A stretch of 23,280 nucleotides of DNA from an uncultured Clostridia bacterium (lineage in GTDB: Bacteria; Bacillota; Clostridia; UMGS1883): the NCBI GenBank assembly GCA_947624455.1, contig CANQKL010000007.1, forward strand, positions 1-23,280, in the 5' to 3' direction. Positions 1 to 8,915 of this stretch are shown one piece after another. How positions within the stretch are numbered: the stretch's first letter is position 1; every line of letters begins with the position of its first letter. Position numbers and translations under genes: made by a program. Under the pieces are notes generated by a model. It did not search any database and was not told where the DNA came from. It worked only from the letters and a program-made list of their open reading frames with translations.

Positions 1-17
1 GAGATTTTATGTTTTTT

Positions 18-126
18 ATCGAAAGGGAGTTCCCTTTCGAGCTTTCCCCATCGTGCGTGGGGTTTGTCAGTAGTCTGGGGCCCGCTTCGCTGTGAGCCCC
101 TTTATCGTTTTTACGATGCTTTTTTC
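18..126 (+). other. cluster of small hairpins, possible + strand terminator
   Basis: Four inverted repeats lie in about 100 bases: a perfect 9-bp stem at 20-28/31-39, a 5-bp stem at 46-50/58-62, a GGGGC/GCCCC stem at 77-81/96-100, and ATCGT/ACGAT at 104-108/113-117. The last is followed by a T-run at 120-125, so it could end a rightward transcript entering from outside the window. Read leftward, none of them has a good T-run for the small gene that ends here. No coding region is supported in 1-110. Confidence 0.4.
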
Positions 127-341
127 CGCGCTAACTTCAACAGTCGGCGGTACTCCTCCTCCGCCGATCTCAGGCGGCGGGCGTAGTCCGTCACCGACTT
201 TTCGTCCTTTGCCCCCAAGATCGAGGCCTGGAGGTTGCCGATCTCCATTCGGGCGGAGCTGAGCCGCTCGTTGAGGGTCCAGGTTCCGTATTGGAGATCC
301 CTTAGACGCGCCATTATATTTTTGATAAAGTCCTTATCCAT
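111..341 (-). CDS. hypothetical 76-aa charged helical protein
   Basis: A small soluble protein of 76 residues, beginning MDKDFIKNIM and ending LARKKAS. It is rich in Arg, Lys and Glu with heptad-like leucines, which suggests a helical or short coiled-coil protein. There is no signal peptide or membrane segment. The start at 341 is chosen because a GGGGAG Shine-Dalgarno sits just upstream on the minus strand. The same frame stays open much further, but that extension runs through the ligA promoter and coding region and reads as shadow sequence. The gene diverges from ligA across about 190 bases. I do not recognise the family and assign no function. Confidence 0.6.
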   Translation of the reverse strand: MDKDFIKNIMARLRDLQYGTWTLNERLSSARMEIGNLQASILGAKDEKSVTDYARRLRSAEEEYRRLLKLARKKAS

Positions 342-402
342 GCCATCTTCTCCCCGCAATATTATTATATTAAATTGTACTCTTGAAATCTTGATTTTAT
401 GC

Positions 403-431
403 TTGCAAAAATTGCCGAGGTCGGGTATAAT
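403..431 (+). promoter_or_regulatory. sigma-A type promoter for ligA
   Basis: TTGCAA at 403-408 and a perfect TATAAT at 426-431 are separated by 17 bases. This implies a ligA transcript with a leader of roughly 90 bases. The leader contains no obvious strong structure. Confidence 0.75.
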
Positions 432-527
432 ATATGTAAGGCAATACAGCGGGCGGCTCTCATATTTCTTTCTGCGCCAATGAGGGACCAACTTGTGCCG
501 GGGCGCAGCGGCGGAATGGAGAAGGCT

Positions 528-2522
528 ATGGACATTAACGAGCTGAGAGACAGCATTAACGAGCTGAGAGATAAAATAAATTACCACAGTCAAAAATATT
601 ACACGGAGGATTCTCCCGAGATAAGCGACTTTGAATACGACGCCCTGATGAGCCGGCTTAAAAAGCTGGAGGCGGAGCATCCGGAGCTTGTGACTCCCGA
701 TTCGCCCACTCAGCGCATCGGCGGGGCGATTCTGGAGGGCTTTGAGCAGGTAGTACATCAGGTTCAGATGCAGAGCCTGAACGACGTTTTCAGCCGCGAC
801 GAGGTACTCGACTTCGGTCAAAGGGTGGCCGCCGCCGTGGAGGCTCCCCGCTACGTCACCGAGCTTAAAATCGACGGACTCAGCGTTTCGTTAGAGTACA
901 GGGACGGGGTATTCTTCCGGGGCAGCACCCGGGGCGACGGCAACGTGGGCGAGGACGTGACCGAAAACCTGAAAACCGTCCGCACGATACCCCTCCGCCT
1001 GACCGAGCCTCTGCCTTATCTGGAGGTCAGGGGGGAGGTGTTCATGCCCCACAAGAGCTTTCAGCGGCTGAACCGCCTCCAGGAGGAAAGGGAGCAGCGT
1101 CCCTTCAAAAATCCCCGCAACGCCGCCGCTGGCAGCCTTCGCCAGCTTGACAGCAGCGTTGCCGCCGAAAGGGGACTGGATATATTTGTCTTTAACATCC
1201 AGCAGATACAGGGACGGGAGGTCAGCTCCCACAGCGAGGGCATAGCCCTGCTGGCAAGGCTGGGCTTCAAGACCATTCCCATAAAAAGGGTCTTTTCCAC
1301 GATAGAGGAGGCCTTTGAGGAGGCCATGCGTATAGGCGAGAGCCGGGGCGAGCTGGACTTTGACATCGACGGGGCGGTAATAAAGGTGGATTCCCTGGCC
1401 CAGCGGGAGGCCCTGGGCAGTACGGCCAAGTGTCCCCGGTGGGCGGTGGCCTACAAGTTCCCCGCCGAGAAAAAGGAGACAAGGCTGATAGACATAACCG
1501 TTCAGGTGGGGCGGACGGGAGTCCTGACCCCCAACGCCGTGCTGGAGCCTGTGCGCCTGGCGGGAACCACGGTTTCCCGAGCCACGCTGCACAACATCGA
1601 CTTTATACGGGAAAAGGATATTATGATAGGCGACTTTGTGATTGTCCAAAAGGCCGGAGACATAATCCCCGAGGTGCTGGACGTGGTGAAAGAAAAACGC
1701 GACGGCAGCGAACGGGTCTTTGAAATGCCCGACCGCTGTCCTGTCTGCGGGGCCGCCGCCGTCCGGGAGGAGGGCGAGGCCGCCATCCGCTGCACCGGCG
1801 GCGAGTGTCCGGCCCAGCTTGCCAGAATAATAATCCACTTCACCGGCAGGGACGCCATGGACATCGAGGGCCTTGGCCCGGCCCTGGTGAACAGGCTGCT
1901 GGAGGAGGAGCTTATCCGCAGCGCCGCCGATCTCTACTCCCTTAAGGCGGAGCAGCTCGAAAATCTGGAAAAAATGGGCAAAAAAAGCGCCGCCAAGCTG
2001 ATAGCGGCCATAGAACGCTCCAAGGAGAGGGATCTTTCAAATCTGCTGTTCGCCCTGGGCATCAGGCACGTGGGCAGCAGGGGCGGCCGTCAACTGGCGG
2101 CGAGGTTCAAGACCATGGACAACCTGATCGCCGCCACGGCGGAGGAGATAGCCGAGGTCGAGGATATAGGCGGCATTACCGCCGCCAGCGTGAAGAACTA
2201 TTTTGCCCAGGAGCAGAACATGGACATCATCGAGGGACTGCGCCGGGCGGGAGTGAACTTTGAGAGCCGGGAAACCGCCGTGGACGACGGCCCCTTTACG
2301 GGCAAGACCTTTGTCCTTACGGGGACGCTGCCCGGGTTAAAGCGGGCAGCCGCCGCCGCTCTCATAGAAAAAGCGGGGGGCAAAGTTTCCGGCTCGGTCA
2401 GCAAAAAGACCGATTACGTGGTGGCCGGAGATGAGGCCGGAAGCAAGCTGGACAAGGCGGCGGCTCTAGGCGTCGCCGTCATAGACGAGGCCCAGCTTTT
2501 GGAAATGCTCGGCCAGCGCTGA
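528..2522 (+). CDS. ligA: NAD+-dependent DNA ligase LigA
   Basis: Seals nicks in duplex DNA during replication and repair, using NAD+ as adenylate donor. The 664-residue length is normal for the family. The domain order is complete: Ia domain (about 1-65, with YYTEDSPEISDFEYDAL), adenylation domain with the KIDG motif (nucleophile Lys114), OB fold, zinc finger with Cys404, Cys407, Cys422 and Cys427, helix-hairpin-helix repeats (about 430-580), and a C-terminal BRCT domain (about 589-664, with FVLTGTLPG). The start at 528 has GGAGAAGG about 6 bases upstream and places the N-terminus as in other LigA proteins. An in-frame ATG at 516 and an open extension to 399 are less likely. It is monocistronic, with its own promoter and a strong downstream terminator. 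Confidence 0.97.
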   Translation: MDINELRDSINELRDKINYHSQKYYTEDSPEISDFEYDALMSRLKKLEAEHPELVTPDSPTQRIGGAILEGFEQVVHQVQMQSLNDVFSRDEVLDFGQRVAAAVEAPRYVTELKIDGLSVSLEYRDGVFFRGSTRGDGNVGEDVTENLKTVRTIPLRLTEPLPYLEVRGEVFMPHKSFQRLNRLQEEREQRPFKNPRNAAAGSLRQLDSSVAAERGLDIFVFNIQQIQGREVSSHSEGIALLARLGFKTIPIKRVFSTIEEAFEEAMRIGESRGELDFDIDGAVIKVDSLAQREALGSTAKCPRWAVAYKFPAEKKETRLIDITVQVGRTGVLTPNAVLEPVRLAGTTVSRATLHNIDFIREKDIMIGDFVIVQKAGDIIPEVLDVVKEKRDGSERVFEMPDRCPVCGAAAVREEGEAAIRCTGGECPAQLARIIIHFTGRDAMDIEGLGPALVNRLLEEELIRSAADLYSLKAEQLENLEKMGKKSAAKLIAAIERSKERDLSNLLFALGIRHVGSRGGRQLAARFKTMDNLIAATAEEIAEVEDIGGITAASVKNYFAQEQNMDIIEGLRRAGVNFESRETAVDDGPFTGKTFVLTGTLPGLKRAAAAALIEKAGGKVSGSVSKKTDYVVAGDEAGSKLDKAAALGVAVIDEAQLLEMLGQR

Positions 2523-2540
2523 CCACTTGAATTGATGTAA

Positions 2541-2585
2541 ACGGCCCTGAGCTGTCGGAAGTCCGACAGCTCAGGGCCGTTTTTT
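2541..2585 (+). terminator. rho-independent terminator after ligA, overlapping the end of slt
   Basis: A perfect 18-bp GC-rich stem (2541-2558 with 2563-2580, loop AAGT) is followed by a T-run at 2580-2585. It ends the ligA transcript. The TGA stop of the convergent lytic transglycosylase gene (2571-2573) lies inside the right arm, so the last slt codons precede and enter the stem. In the leftward direction the bases after the stem are only mildly T-rich, so termination there is less certain. Confidence 0.93.
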
Positions 2586-3107
2586 ATAGAGGAGACTGTA
2601 AATCCGCCTGTACCATTTCACCTTTGCAACGTATTTCCTTGTTTCGCCGAAGGGTATCTTTTTCATGCCGTCCTCGGAGGCCAGCCATCTGTCCACGTTG
2701 CCCTCGCCCGCGTTATAGGCCGCCGTGGCCCGGCGGGGGTCGCCGTCATATTTTTGCAGCAGATAACGCAGGTATACCGCCGCCAGACTGATGTTCTTTT
2801 CGGCGTTGAAGGAGTCGCCGCCGCCGTATTCCACGCCCAACATTCCGGCGGCGTACTCGGCGGTGGCGTCGGTGAGCTGGGCCAGCCCCTTGGCTCCGGC
2901 CCGACTGACAGCGGCGGGGTCAAAGTTGCTTTCCGCCTTTATGACCGCGTATATCAGGGCCATATCCACCCCGTAACGCAGGGCGCATTTTTCCACCGTG
3001 TCCCTGTACGGCGCGGGAAAAAAGCCGTAGAGAAAGGCGGCGGTCAGGGCCGCTGTCAGCAGGGCGCAGATCGCCGCCTCACGCCGCCTATGGTTTCTTT
3101 TTTTCAT
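2571..3107 (-). CDS. membrane-anchored lytic transglycosylase, SLT domain
   Basis: Cleaves peptidoglycan glycan strands at the outer face of the membrane (family role). The protein is 178 residues. A basic N-terminus (MKKRNHRRR) precedes one hydrophobic segment at about 11-30, an uncleaved anchor or signal peptide. The SLT fold follows: catalytic Glu59 in VIKAESNFDP, GAKGLAQLTDATA, AYNAGEGNV and PFGETRKYVAKV near the C-terminus, all typical of goose-type lysozyme-like transglycosylases. It lacks extra substrate-binding domains, so it is a minimal member of the family. The start ATG at 3107 has AGAGG upstream. It overlaps the end of coaE by 20 bases and is translationally coupled in the polA-coaE-slt unit. 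Confidence 0.92.
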   Translation of the reverse strand: MKKRNHRRREAAICALLTAALTAAFLYGFFPAPYRDTVEKCALRYGVDMALIYAVIKAESNFDPAAVSRAGAKGLAQLTDATAEYAAGMLGVEYGGGDSFNAEKNISLAAVYLRYLLQKYDGDPRRATAAYNAGEGNVDRWLASEDGMKKIPFGETRKYVAKVKWYRRIYSLLYKKRP

Positions 3108-3681
3108 GGATACCTCTAATTTCGCTTAGCGCCTTTGTCAGGTTTTGCTCCAAGACCTCCGCCGTGGAGCTGTTGTCCACGTCTATCCAGCCGTCAGAAT
3201 AGTCGGTCTGGGCGGCGATGCGCCGATCCGCCTCGTCGGCGGCGAGGCCGTCCCGCTCCATGATGCGTTTTTTGCGAACCGAAGCGGGGGCGGTTATGCG
3301 TATGACCGCGTCGCAGATCTGGTCAAGGCCGCACTCCTTCAAAAGCGCTCCGTCGATGACCACGGCTCCGCCGGTTTCCTCAGCCTCCCGAAGGATGGCC
3401 TCCCTTATGGCGGGGTGGGTGATGGAGTTGAGAACTCGCAGCTTCTGCGGGTCGGAAAACACTATATTCCCCAGAGCCTTCCGGTCCAGGGAGCCGTCGG
3501 GCCTTATAACGCCCTCGCCGAAGCGGGCCTTTATTTCTTTCAGCGTCTGGGGCCGATCAGTTATCCGGTGACCCACCTCGTCGGCGTCTATCACGTGGAA
3601 GCCCCTTTCCCTCAGCATGGACGCGGCCAGGGACTTCCCCGCGCCGGTCATGCCGGTGAGGCCGATAGTTATCGTTGACAT
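3088..3681 (-). CDS. coaE: dephospho-CoA kinase CoaE
   Basis: Catalyses the last step of coenzyme A synthesis, phosphorylating the ribose 3'-hydroxyl of dephospho-CoA with ATP in the cytosol. The protein is about 197 residues. The P-loop GMTGAGKS is at about 10-17, DADEVGH at about 35, ITHPAIR near the middle, and the lid region with KKRIMERDG follows. The start is taken as ATG 3681 because it leaves the usual handful of residues before GLTG. A GTG at 3690, three codons upstream, is an alternative but sits almost on the AGGGAG site. The gene is 37 bases downstream of polA and overlaps slt. Its C-terminus is ordinary for the family. Confidence 0.93.
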   Translation of the reverse strand: MSTITIGLTGMTGAGKSLAASMLRERGFHVIDADEVGHRITDRPQTLKEIKARFGEGVIRPDGSLDRKALGNIVFSDPQKLRVLNSITHPAIREAILREAEETGGAVVIDGALLKECGLDQICDAVIRITAPASVRKKRIMERDGLAADEADRRIAAQTDYSDGWIDVDNSSTAEVLEQNLTKALSEIRGIHEKKKP

Positions 3682-3718
3682 TTCTTTCACCGCTCCCTTC
3701 GGCTTTGACTGCCGCCGC

Positions 3719-6205
3719 TCATTTCGCCTCGTACCAGCTCTTGCCCCACTTTACGTCGGCCACAAGGGGGACGCTGAGCTTCGCCGCGGCTTCCATCTCT
3801 CGCTTGAGCACCTGAGCGGCCTTTTCCGCCTCGTCCGTCGGGGCCTCGATGATAAGCTCGTCGTGTATCTGGAGTATCAGCCGGGATCGGGGACATTCCT
3901 CGCGGAGGGCCTTGTAGACCTTTACCATGGCGATCTTTATTATGTCGGCGGCGCTCCCCTGGATAGGGGCCACCCGCTCCCCAAAGGAACGAAGGTTGAA
4001 GTTGCGGGCTTGAAGCTCGGGCACATAGCGGCGGCGGCCAAAAATTGTGGAAACATAGCCGTCGGCCCTGGCGGCCTCCACGGTTTTGTCCATATAAGCC
4101 TTTACGCCACTGTACTTTTCAAAATAGCTGTCGATATATTTCTTGGCCTCCCTGCGGGTGATTTTCAGCTCCCCCGCCAGGGAAAACTCGCTTTGACCGT
4201 AGATTATGCCGAAATTCACGGTCTTGGCCCGGGAGCGCATCTCCGCCGTCACGCAGAAGTCCGGCACGCCGAACACCTGGGTGGCGGTCATGCTGTGGAT
4301 GTCCTCGTTTTCCCTGAAAGCCCGGCACATATTCCCGTCCCCGGAAATGTGGGCCAGTACCCGCAGCTCTATCTGGCTGTAGTCCGCGTCCACCAGGACG
4401 CAGCCCTCTTTAGCCACGAACATCTTTCTTATCTCCCGGCCCAGCTCGGTGCGGACGGGAATGTTTTGCAGGTTGGGTTCGGCGGAGCTTATGCGTCCGG
4501 TGGCGGTCACGGTCTGGTTGAGCCTGGAATGGACCCGGCTCTCGCTGTCCACCAGGGGCAGCAGGGCGTCGGTATAGGTGCTTTTGAGCTTGGCGGCGTG
4601 GCGGTACTCTATGATATAGTCTATTATATCGCTGCGGCCCCGAAGCTTTTCCAGCACCTCGCTGTCGGTGCTGTAGCCCCGTTTGCTCTTTTTCACAACC
4701 GGCAGCATCAGCTTTTCAAACAGGACGGTCCCCAACTGCTTGGGGGAGTTGATGTTGAACTTTTCCCCGGCCATAAAATATATGGCCTGCTCCAACTGGG
4801 ATATGCGCTCCCCCAAGGTTTTGCCGAAGGCGGCTAACTGATCGGTGTCGATCATGAAGCCCGCCTCCTCCATGGAGTAAAGCACCTCCTCTAAGGGCAG
4901 CTCGATGTCGTTCAGTAAATCGAGCTGCCGCCGCTCCTCTATGGTCTTGAGCTGTGAGGCGGCCACGGCCTTGAGGGCCGAGGGGCCGTAGGGGAGCTTT
5001 TCCCTTCGGCACAGCTCCCTCAGATCGTAGTCCGACTGCTGGGGGTCAAGGATGTACTCGCCGATCTCGGTGTCATAATATGGGCCGCCCAGGTCTATCC
5101 CCAGCGCGGCGAGGGCGTGACGGGCGGCCTTCCACCGGTGGGTGATCTTTTTGCAGCCGCTCTCAAGGACGGACTTCATCTCCTGTATCGGGGCGGTAAA
5201 GGTCTTGCCGTCCAGGTCGAAGCGTATCTCGTCCTCCTCTAACAGAAAGGCCAGCTCCGCCGCGCTTTCGGCGGCGGCCTTTTCCGCCGCGCCGGCCCGG
5301 GCGGTCTGGGCCTCGGCCACGGGAACTTCCTCCTCCACGGGGATGTCCAGGCGTTCGGCTATGCGCTTTAGCTCTAACTGCTCCAGCTTTTTCCTCAGCC
5401 CGGGGGAGTTGAAGGGCTTGAGCTTCGCGGCTTCAAAGGAGAAATCTATGGGTACGTCACGTTTTATTTTACATAGCTCGTAGCAGAAGTATGCCATTTC
5501 CTTTCCGTCCAGGAGCTTTTGCCGCTGCCCCTTTTTTATGGAGGGGTCGAGGATGTTTTCGTATATGGAGTCCAGGGTGTGGAAGTTTTTCACCAGCTCC
5601 AGGGCGGACTTTTCTCCAATGCCTGCGACGCCGGGGATGTTGTCGCTCTGGTCGCCCATCAGGGCCTTGACCGTGATGAACTCGTCGGGAGTGACGCCGT
5701 ACTTGTCGTAAACCGCCTTGTCGTCGTAGACCTCGGTAGTCGTCCTGCCGATGCCGGTGGTGGTCAGCAGCACATGAGTCTGGGGCGCGGCCAACTGCAA
5801 ATCGTCCCTATCGCCGGTGGCTATGCCGCACCAAACCCCGTTGTCAAGGCAGATCTGGCTGACGGTGCCGATTATGTCGTCCGCCTCGTAGCCCTCGATC
5901 GCCAACTGGAGAACGTCCATTTCGCCAAGAAGCTCTTTAAGGTGAGGCATCTGAGCGGCCAGGTCGTCGGGCATACCCTTGCGCTGGGCCTTGTATTCCT
6001 TATACATCTTATGACGGAAGGTGGGGGCCTTCAGGTCGAAGGCCACGCAGAGGCAGTCCGGGTCGTAGTCCTCTCTGAGCTTTAGCAGGATGTTCATAAA
6101 GCCCAATATGCCGTTGGTGGGTATGCCGTCGGCGGTGGACAGGGGCCGGATGCCGTAATAGGCCCGGTTTATTATGCTGTTGCCGTCTATTATGATAAGC
6201 TTCAT
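3719..6205 (-). CDS. polA: DNA polymerase I, proofreading domain degenerate
   Basis: An 828-residue family A polymerase for repair synthesis and Okazaki fragment maturation. The 5'-3' nuclease domain (about 1-285) keeps the acidic motifs (IIDGNS, EGYEADD at 104-110, TGDRDDLQL, GDQSDNIPGV). A shortened 3'-5' exonuclease-like domain spans about 320-430. The polymerase domain (about 430-828) has motif A DADYSQIELR (about 606-615), motif B/O-helix RSRAKTVNFGIIYGQ (about 657-671) and motif C QIHDEL (about 789-794). The exonuclease-like domain lacks the usual FDTET and NLKYD motifs: HRWKAARHAL occupies the second site. Loss of proofreading is therefore expected, as in Bacillus PolI. The start ATG follows AAAAGGAG, and the gene leads the operon polA-coaE-slt. 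Confidence 0.97.
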   Translation of the reverse strand: MKLIIIDGNSIINRAYYGIRPLSTADGIPTNGILGFMNILLKLREDYDPDCLCVAFDLKAPTFRHKMYKEYKAQRKGMPDDLAAQMPHLKELLGEMDVLQLAIEGYEADDIIGTVSQICLDNGVWCGIATGDRDDLQLAAPQTHVLLTTTGIGRTTTEVYDDKAVYDKYGVTPDEFITVKALMGDQSDNIPGVAGIGEKSALELVKNFHTLDSIYENILDPSIKKGQRQKLLDGKEMAYFCYELCKIKRDVPIDFSFEAAKLKPFNSPGLRKKLEQLELKRIAERLDIPVEEEVPVAEAQTARAGAAEKAAAESAAELAFLLEEDEIRFDLDGKTFTAPIQEMKSVLESGCKKITHRWKAARHALAALGIDLGGPYYDTEIGEYILDPQQSDYDLRELCRREKLPYGPSALKAVAASQLKTIEERRQLDLLNDIELPLEEVLYSMEEAGFMIDTDQLAAFGKTLGERISQLEQAIYFMAGEKFNINSPKQLGTVLFEKLMLPVVKKSKRGYSTDSEVLEKLRGRSDIIDYIIEYRHAAKLKSTYTDALLPLVDSESRVHSRLNQTVTATGRISSAEPNLQNIPVRTELGREIRKMFVAKEGCVLVDADYSQIELRVLAHISGDGNMCRAFRENEDIHSMTATQVFGVPDFCVTAEMRSRAKTVNFGIIYGQSEFSLAGELKITRREAKKYIDSYFEKYSGVKAYMDKTVEAARADGYVSTIFGRRRYVPELQARNFNLRSFGERVAPIQGSAADIIKIAMVKVYKALREECPRSRLILQIHDELIIEAPTDEAEKAAQVLKREMEAAAKLSVPLVADVKWGKSWYEAK

Positions 6206-6228
6206 TGGCTCACGCTCCTTTTAAGCTT

Positions 6229-6257
6229 ATTATACTCTATTGACGGAAAAAATTCAA
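6229..6257 (-). promoter_or_regulatory. sigma-A type promoter for polA-coaE-slt
   Basis: On the minus strand TTGAAT (6252-6257) and a perfect TATAAT (6229-6234) are separated by exactly 17 bases. The -10 lies 24 bases before the polA start codon, so the leader is very short and holds little beyond the ribosome binding site. Confidence 0.7.
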
Positions 6258-6375
6258 TATATTTTAAGGTTAAGTTTTTCGGCGAGGCCAAAATTTGAGA
6301 GCGGGGGCAAGGTTTATTTTGAAATATTTTACAATATGATGAGATTATTTTTTTGCAAATTAAGCATAATATCTC

Positions 6376-6404
6376 TTGACGAAAGGAATATTTTATAGTA
6401 TAAT
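6376..6404 (+). promoter_or_regulatory. sigma-A type promoter for glgP
   Basis: TTGACG (6376-6381) and TATAAT (6399-6404) have a 17-base spacer. The implied leader is about 45 bases. Sequence 6258-6375, between this and the divergent polA promoter, is AT-rich. I see no clear operator palindrome in it. Confidence 0.75.
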
Positions 6405-6455
6405 ACCAAAGTATGTAAAATTTGAAAACTTATATCCCCAGAAAGGATGATAAAA

Positions 6456-8915
6456 ATGGCAAAAACCGCGGCCCTCACTCCAGCCCAGCAGGCGCTGAAG
6501 GAGGAGATACTCGGCAAGCTCAGCCGCCACTATGGGCGGACCCTTGACGACGCCACAAAATCACACATCTACAAGGCCACGGCCCTGACCGTCCGCGACA
6601 CCATCATGAAGCGGTGGACCGAATACCGCCGCAGCCAGCGCACCGCTCACCGTAAGGAGCTTTTTTACCTTTCCTTTGAATTCCTCATGGGACGCAGCCT
6701 GGGCAACAACCTGCTCAACACCGGCCTTACCGAGGATTATGAGGCCGTGCTTCAAAGCATGGGCTGTTCCCTGGCCGAGATCTCCGCTCAGGAGAGCGAC
6801 GCGGGCCTGGGCAACGGCGGCCTTGGACGGCTGGCGGCCTGCTTCCTTGACTCGCTTGCGGCCCTCAATCTGCCCGCCTTCGGCTGCTCTATCCGCTATG
6901 AGTACGGCCTGTTCAAGCAGAAGATTATCGACGGTCAGCAGGTTGAGACTCCCGACAACTGGCTCAGCGACGGTACAGTTTGGGAAATTCCCCGCCCCGA
7001 GGAGCAGCAGATAGTGCGCTTCGGCGGCAACGTAAATACGGAATACGTTGACGGAAAGATGAAGTTCACCTATGAGAATACCACCGACGTGGTCGGTATT
7101 CCCTATGATATGCCCATCGCCGGTTACAACGCCAATCTGGTCAACACTCTGCGGCTCTGGTCCTCCCGGGCGAAGAACGACCTGAACATGACCTACTTCA
7201 GCGGCGGCGACTATGTGAAGGCCGTGGAGGAGAAGGCCCTGGCCGAGGCCCTGTCCAAGGTACTCTATCCCGAGGACAACCATCAGGAGGGCAAGGCTCT
7301 GCGCCTTAGACAGCAGTATTTCTTTGTCTCCTGCACCATACAGTGGATAATTTCCCGCTTCAAGCGCCACCACGCGGGCGAGGGGCTGGAGCATCTTGCC
7401 GACTATATCACCATCCATATCAACGACACTCACCCCGCCATCGGCATACCCGAGCTTATGCGCATACTCATGGATGAGGAGGGCATGGGCTGGGACGAAG
7501 CCTGGGCCATTACCACCCAGGTGTTCGCCTACACCAACCACACCGTCATGGCCGAGGCTCTGGAAAAGTGGCCCGTGGATCTGTTCAAGCGGCTGCTGCC
7601 CAGAATTTGGATGATAGTCGAGGAAATGAACCGCCGTCTCCAGAATCAGCTTCTCAGCCTTTACGGAGAGGACTGGGGCAAGATAAACTATATGTCCATA
7701 GTGGCCAACAACTATATTTCCATGGCCAATATGTGCCTGGCCTCCTGCTACAAGATCAACGGCGTCAGTGAGCTGCACACCGATATTCTCAAGAACGACG
7801 TGTTCAAGGACTATTACAGCCTTTACCCCGACAAGTTCGAGGCCATAACCAACGGCATCACCTACCGCCGCTGGCTGAGGCTTGCCAATCCCGAGCTGAG
7901 CAAGATCATCAGCGACAGGATAGGCGAGGACTGGGTGGTTAACGCCGACGAGCTTCAGGCCATAGCCAACTTTGCCGAGGACGACGAGTTCCAAAAGCAG
8001 TTCCGCAAGGTCAAGCTGGCTAAAAAGAAGGAGCTTGCCGCTTATATCAAGGAACACAACGGCATCGACGTCGATCCCAGCTCCATCTTTGACGTGCAGG
8101 TAAAGCGGCTCCACGAGTACAAGCGCCAACTGCTCAACATTCTCCACGTCCTTTACCTCTACGACAAGCTCAAGCACGACAGCGAGTATGATATGCTGCC
8201 CCACACCTTTATTTTCGGGGCCAAGGCTTCGCCCGGATACAAGCGGGCCAAGCTCATTATCCGCCTTATCAACGACGTGGCGAAGCTGGTCAACGACGAT
8301 CCTGACCTCAACGGCAAGATCAAGGTGGTGTTCATCGAGAACTACGGTGTGTCCCTGGCCCAGAAGATAATCCCCGCCGCCGACATCTCCGAGCAGATAT
8401 CCACCGCCGGTCTGGAGGCCAGCGGTACCGGCAACATGAAGTTCATGGCTAACGGCGCCCTGACAATCGGTACCCTGGACGGAGCCAATGTGGAAATGCT
8501 GCGCTGCGTGGGCGACGACAACATCTTCATCTTCGGCATGACCACGCCCGAGGTGAACCGCGCTCTCCGCTTTGAAAGCGCGACCAGCCAGGACATTTAC
8601 GCTTCTTCTCCCGATATTCGTCGGATAATAGATATGCTCATCGACGGCACTATCAACCCCTCCGACCACCATCTATACTATGACCTGTACCAGTCGCTGG
8701 TATTCGGCGACCACGGCGTGGCCGACAAGTTCATGGTGGTAAGGGACTTCCGGGCCTACTGCGCCATCCACGAGAAGGCCGACCGTCAGTACCGGGACGA
8801 AAAGCTCTGGACAAAGAAGGCTATCCTCAACGTGGCCTACAGCGGCTTCTTCTCCAGCGACCGCACTATCGAGGAGTACAACGACAAGATATGGCACCTT
8901 TCCAAGGTGGAGTAG
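6456..8915 (+). CDS. glgP: glycogen/starch/maltodextrin phosphorylase
   Basis: Releases glucose-1-phosphate from alpha-1,4-glucans by phosphorolysis, using pyridoxal phosphate (GT35 family), in the cytosol. The protein is 819 residues, a full family length. The PLP-binding lysine is Lys662 in GTGNMKFMANGALTIGTLDG. Other family signatures are visible: FLMGRSLGNNL and GLGNGGLGRLAACFLDSLA in the N-terminal half, NDTHPAIGIPELMR, GITYRRWL, and QVKRLHEYKRQLLN. The start at 6456 is preferred because AAAGGA lies 8 bases upstream. An ATG at 6447 overlaps that site and is unlikely. The gene stands alone, not in a glg cluster, with its own promoter and terminator. glgP versus malP substrate preference cannot be told from sequence. 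Confidence 0.96.
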   Translation: MAKTAALTPAQQALKEEILGKLSRHYGRTLDDATKSHIYKATALTVRDTIMKRWTEYRRSQRTAHRKELFYLSFEFLMGRSLGNNLLNTGLTEDYEAVLQSMGCSLAEISAQESDAGLGNGGLGRLAACFLDSLAALNLPAFGCSIRYEYGLFKQKIIDGQQVETPDNWLSDGTVWEIPRPEEQQIVRFGGNVNTEYVDGKMKFTYENTTDVVGIPYDMPIAGYNANLVNTLRLWSSRAKNDLNMTYFSGGDYVKAVEEKALAEALSKVLYPEDNHQEGKALRLRQQYFFVSCTIQWIISRFKRHHAGEGLEHLADYITIHINDTHPAIGIPELMRILMDEEGMGWDEAWAITTQVFAYTNHTVMAEALEKWPVDLFKRLLPRIWMIVEEMNRRLQNQLLSLYGEDWGKINYMSIVANNYISMANMCLASCYKINGVSELHTDILKNDVFKDYYSLYPDKFEAITNGITYRRWLRLANPELSKIISDRIGEDWVVNADELQAIANFAEDDEFQKQFRKVKLAKKKELAAYIKEHNGIDVDPSSIFDVQVKRLHEYKRQLLNILHVLYLYDKLKHDSEYDMLPHTFIFGAKASPGYKRAKLIIRLINDVAKLVNDDPDLNGKIKVVFIENYGVSLAQKIIPAADISEQISTAGLEASGTGNMKFMANGALTIGTLDGANVEMLRCVGDDNIFIFGMTTPEVNRALRFESATSQDIYASSPDIRRIIDMLIDGTINPSDHHLYYDLYQSLVFGDHGVADKFMVVRDFRAYCAIHEKADRQYRDEKLWTKKAILNVAYSGFFSSDRTIEEYNDKIWHLSKVE

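Noticed and set aside
342..821. N-terminal extension of the 76-aa gene to 236 codons
   Set aside because: It runs through the ligA promoter and antisense to the ligA coding region. The Shine-Dalgarno supports the start at 341.
3617..4837. 406-codon open frame antisense to polA
   Set aside because: It is opposite the conserved polymerase domain and lacks a ribosome binding site or recognisable domain.
6561..8672. 703-codon open frame antisense to glgP
   Set aside because: It mirrors a fully recognisable GT35 phosphorylase, has no family-like motifs of its own, and is the usual by-product of GC-rich codon use.
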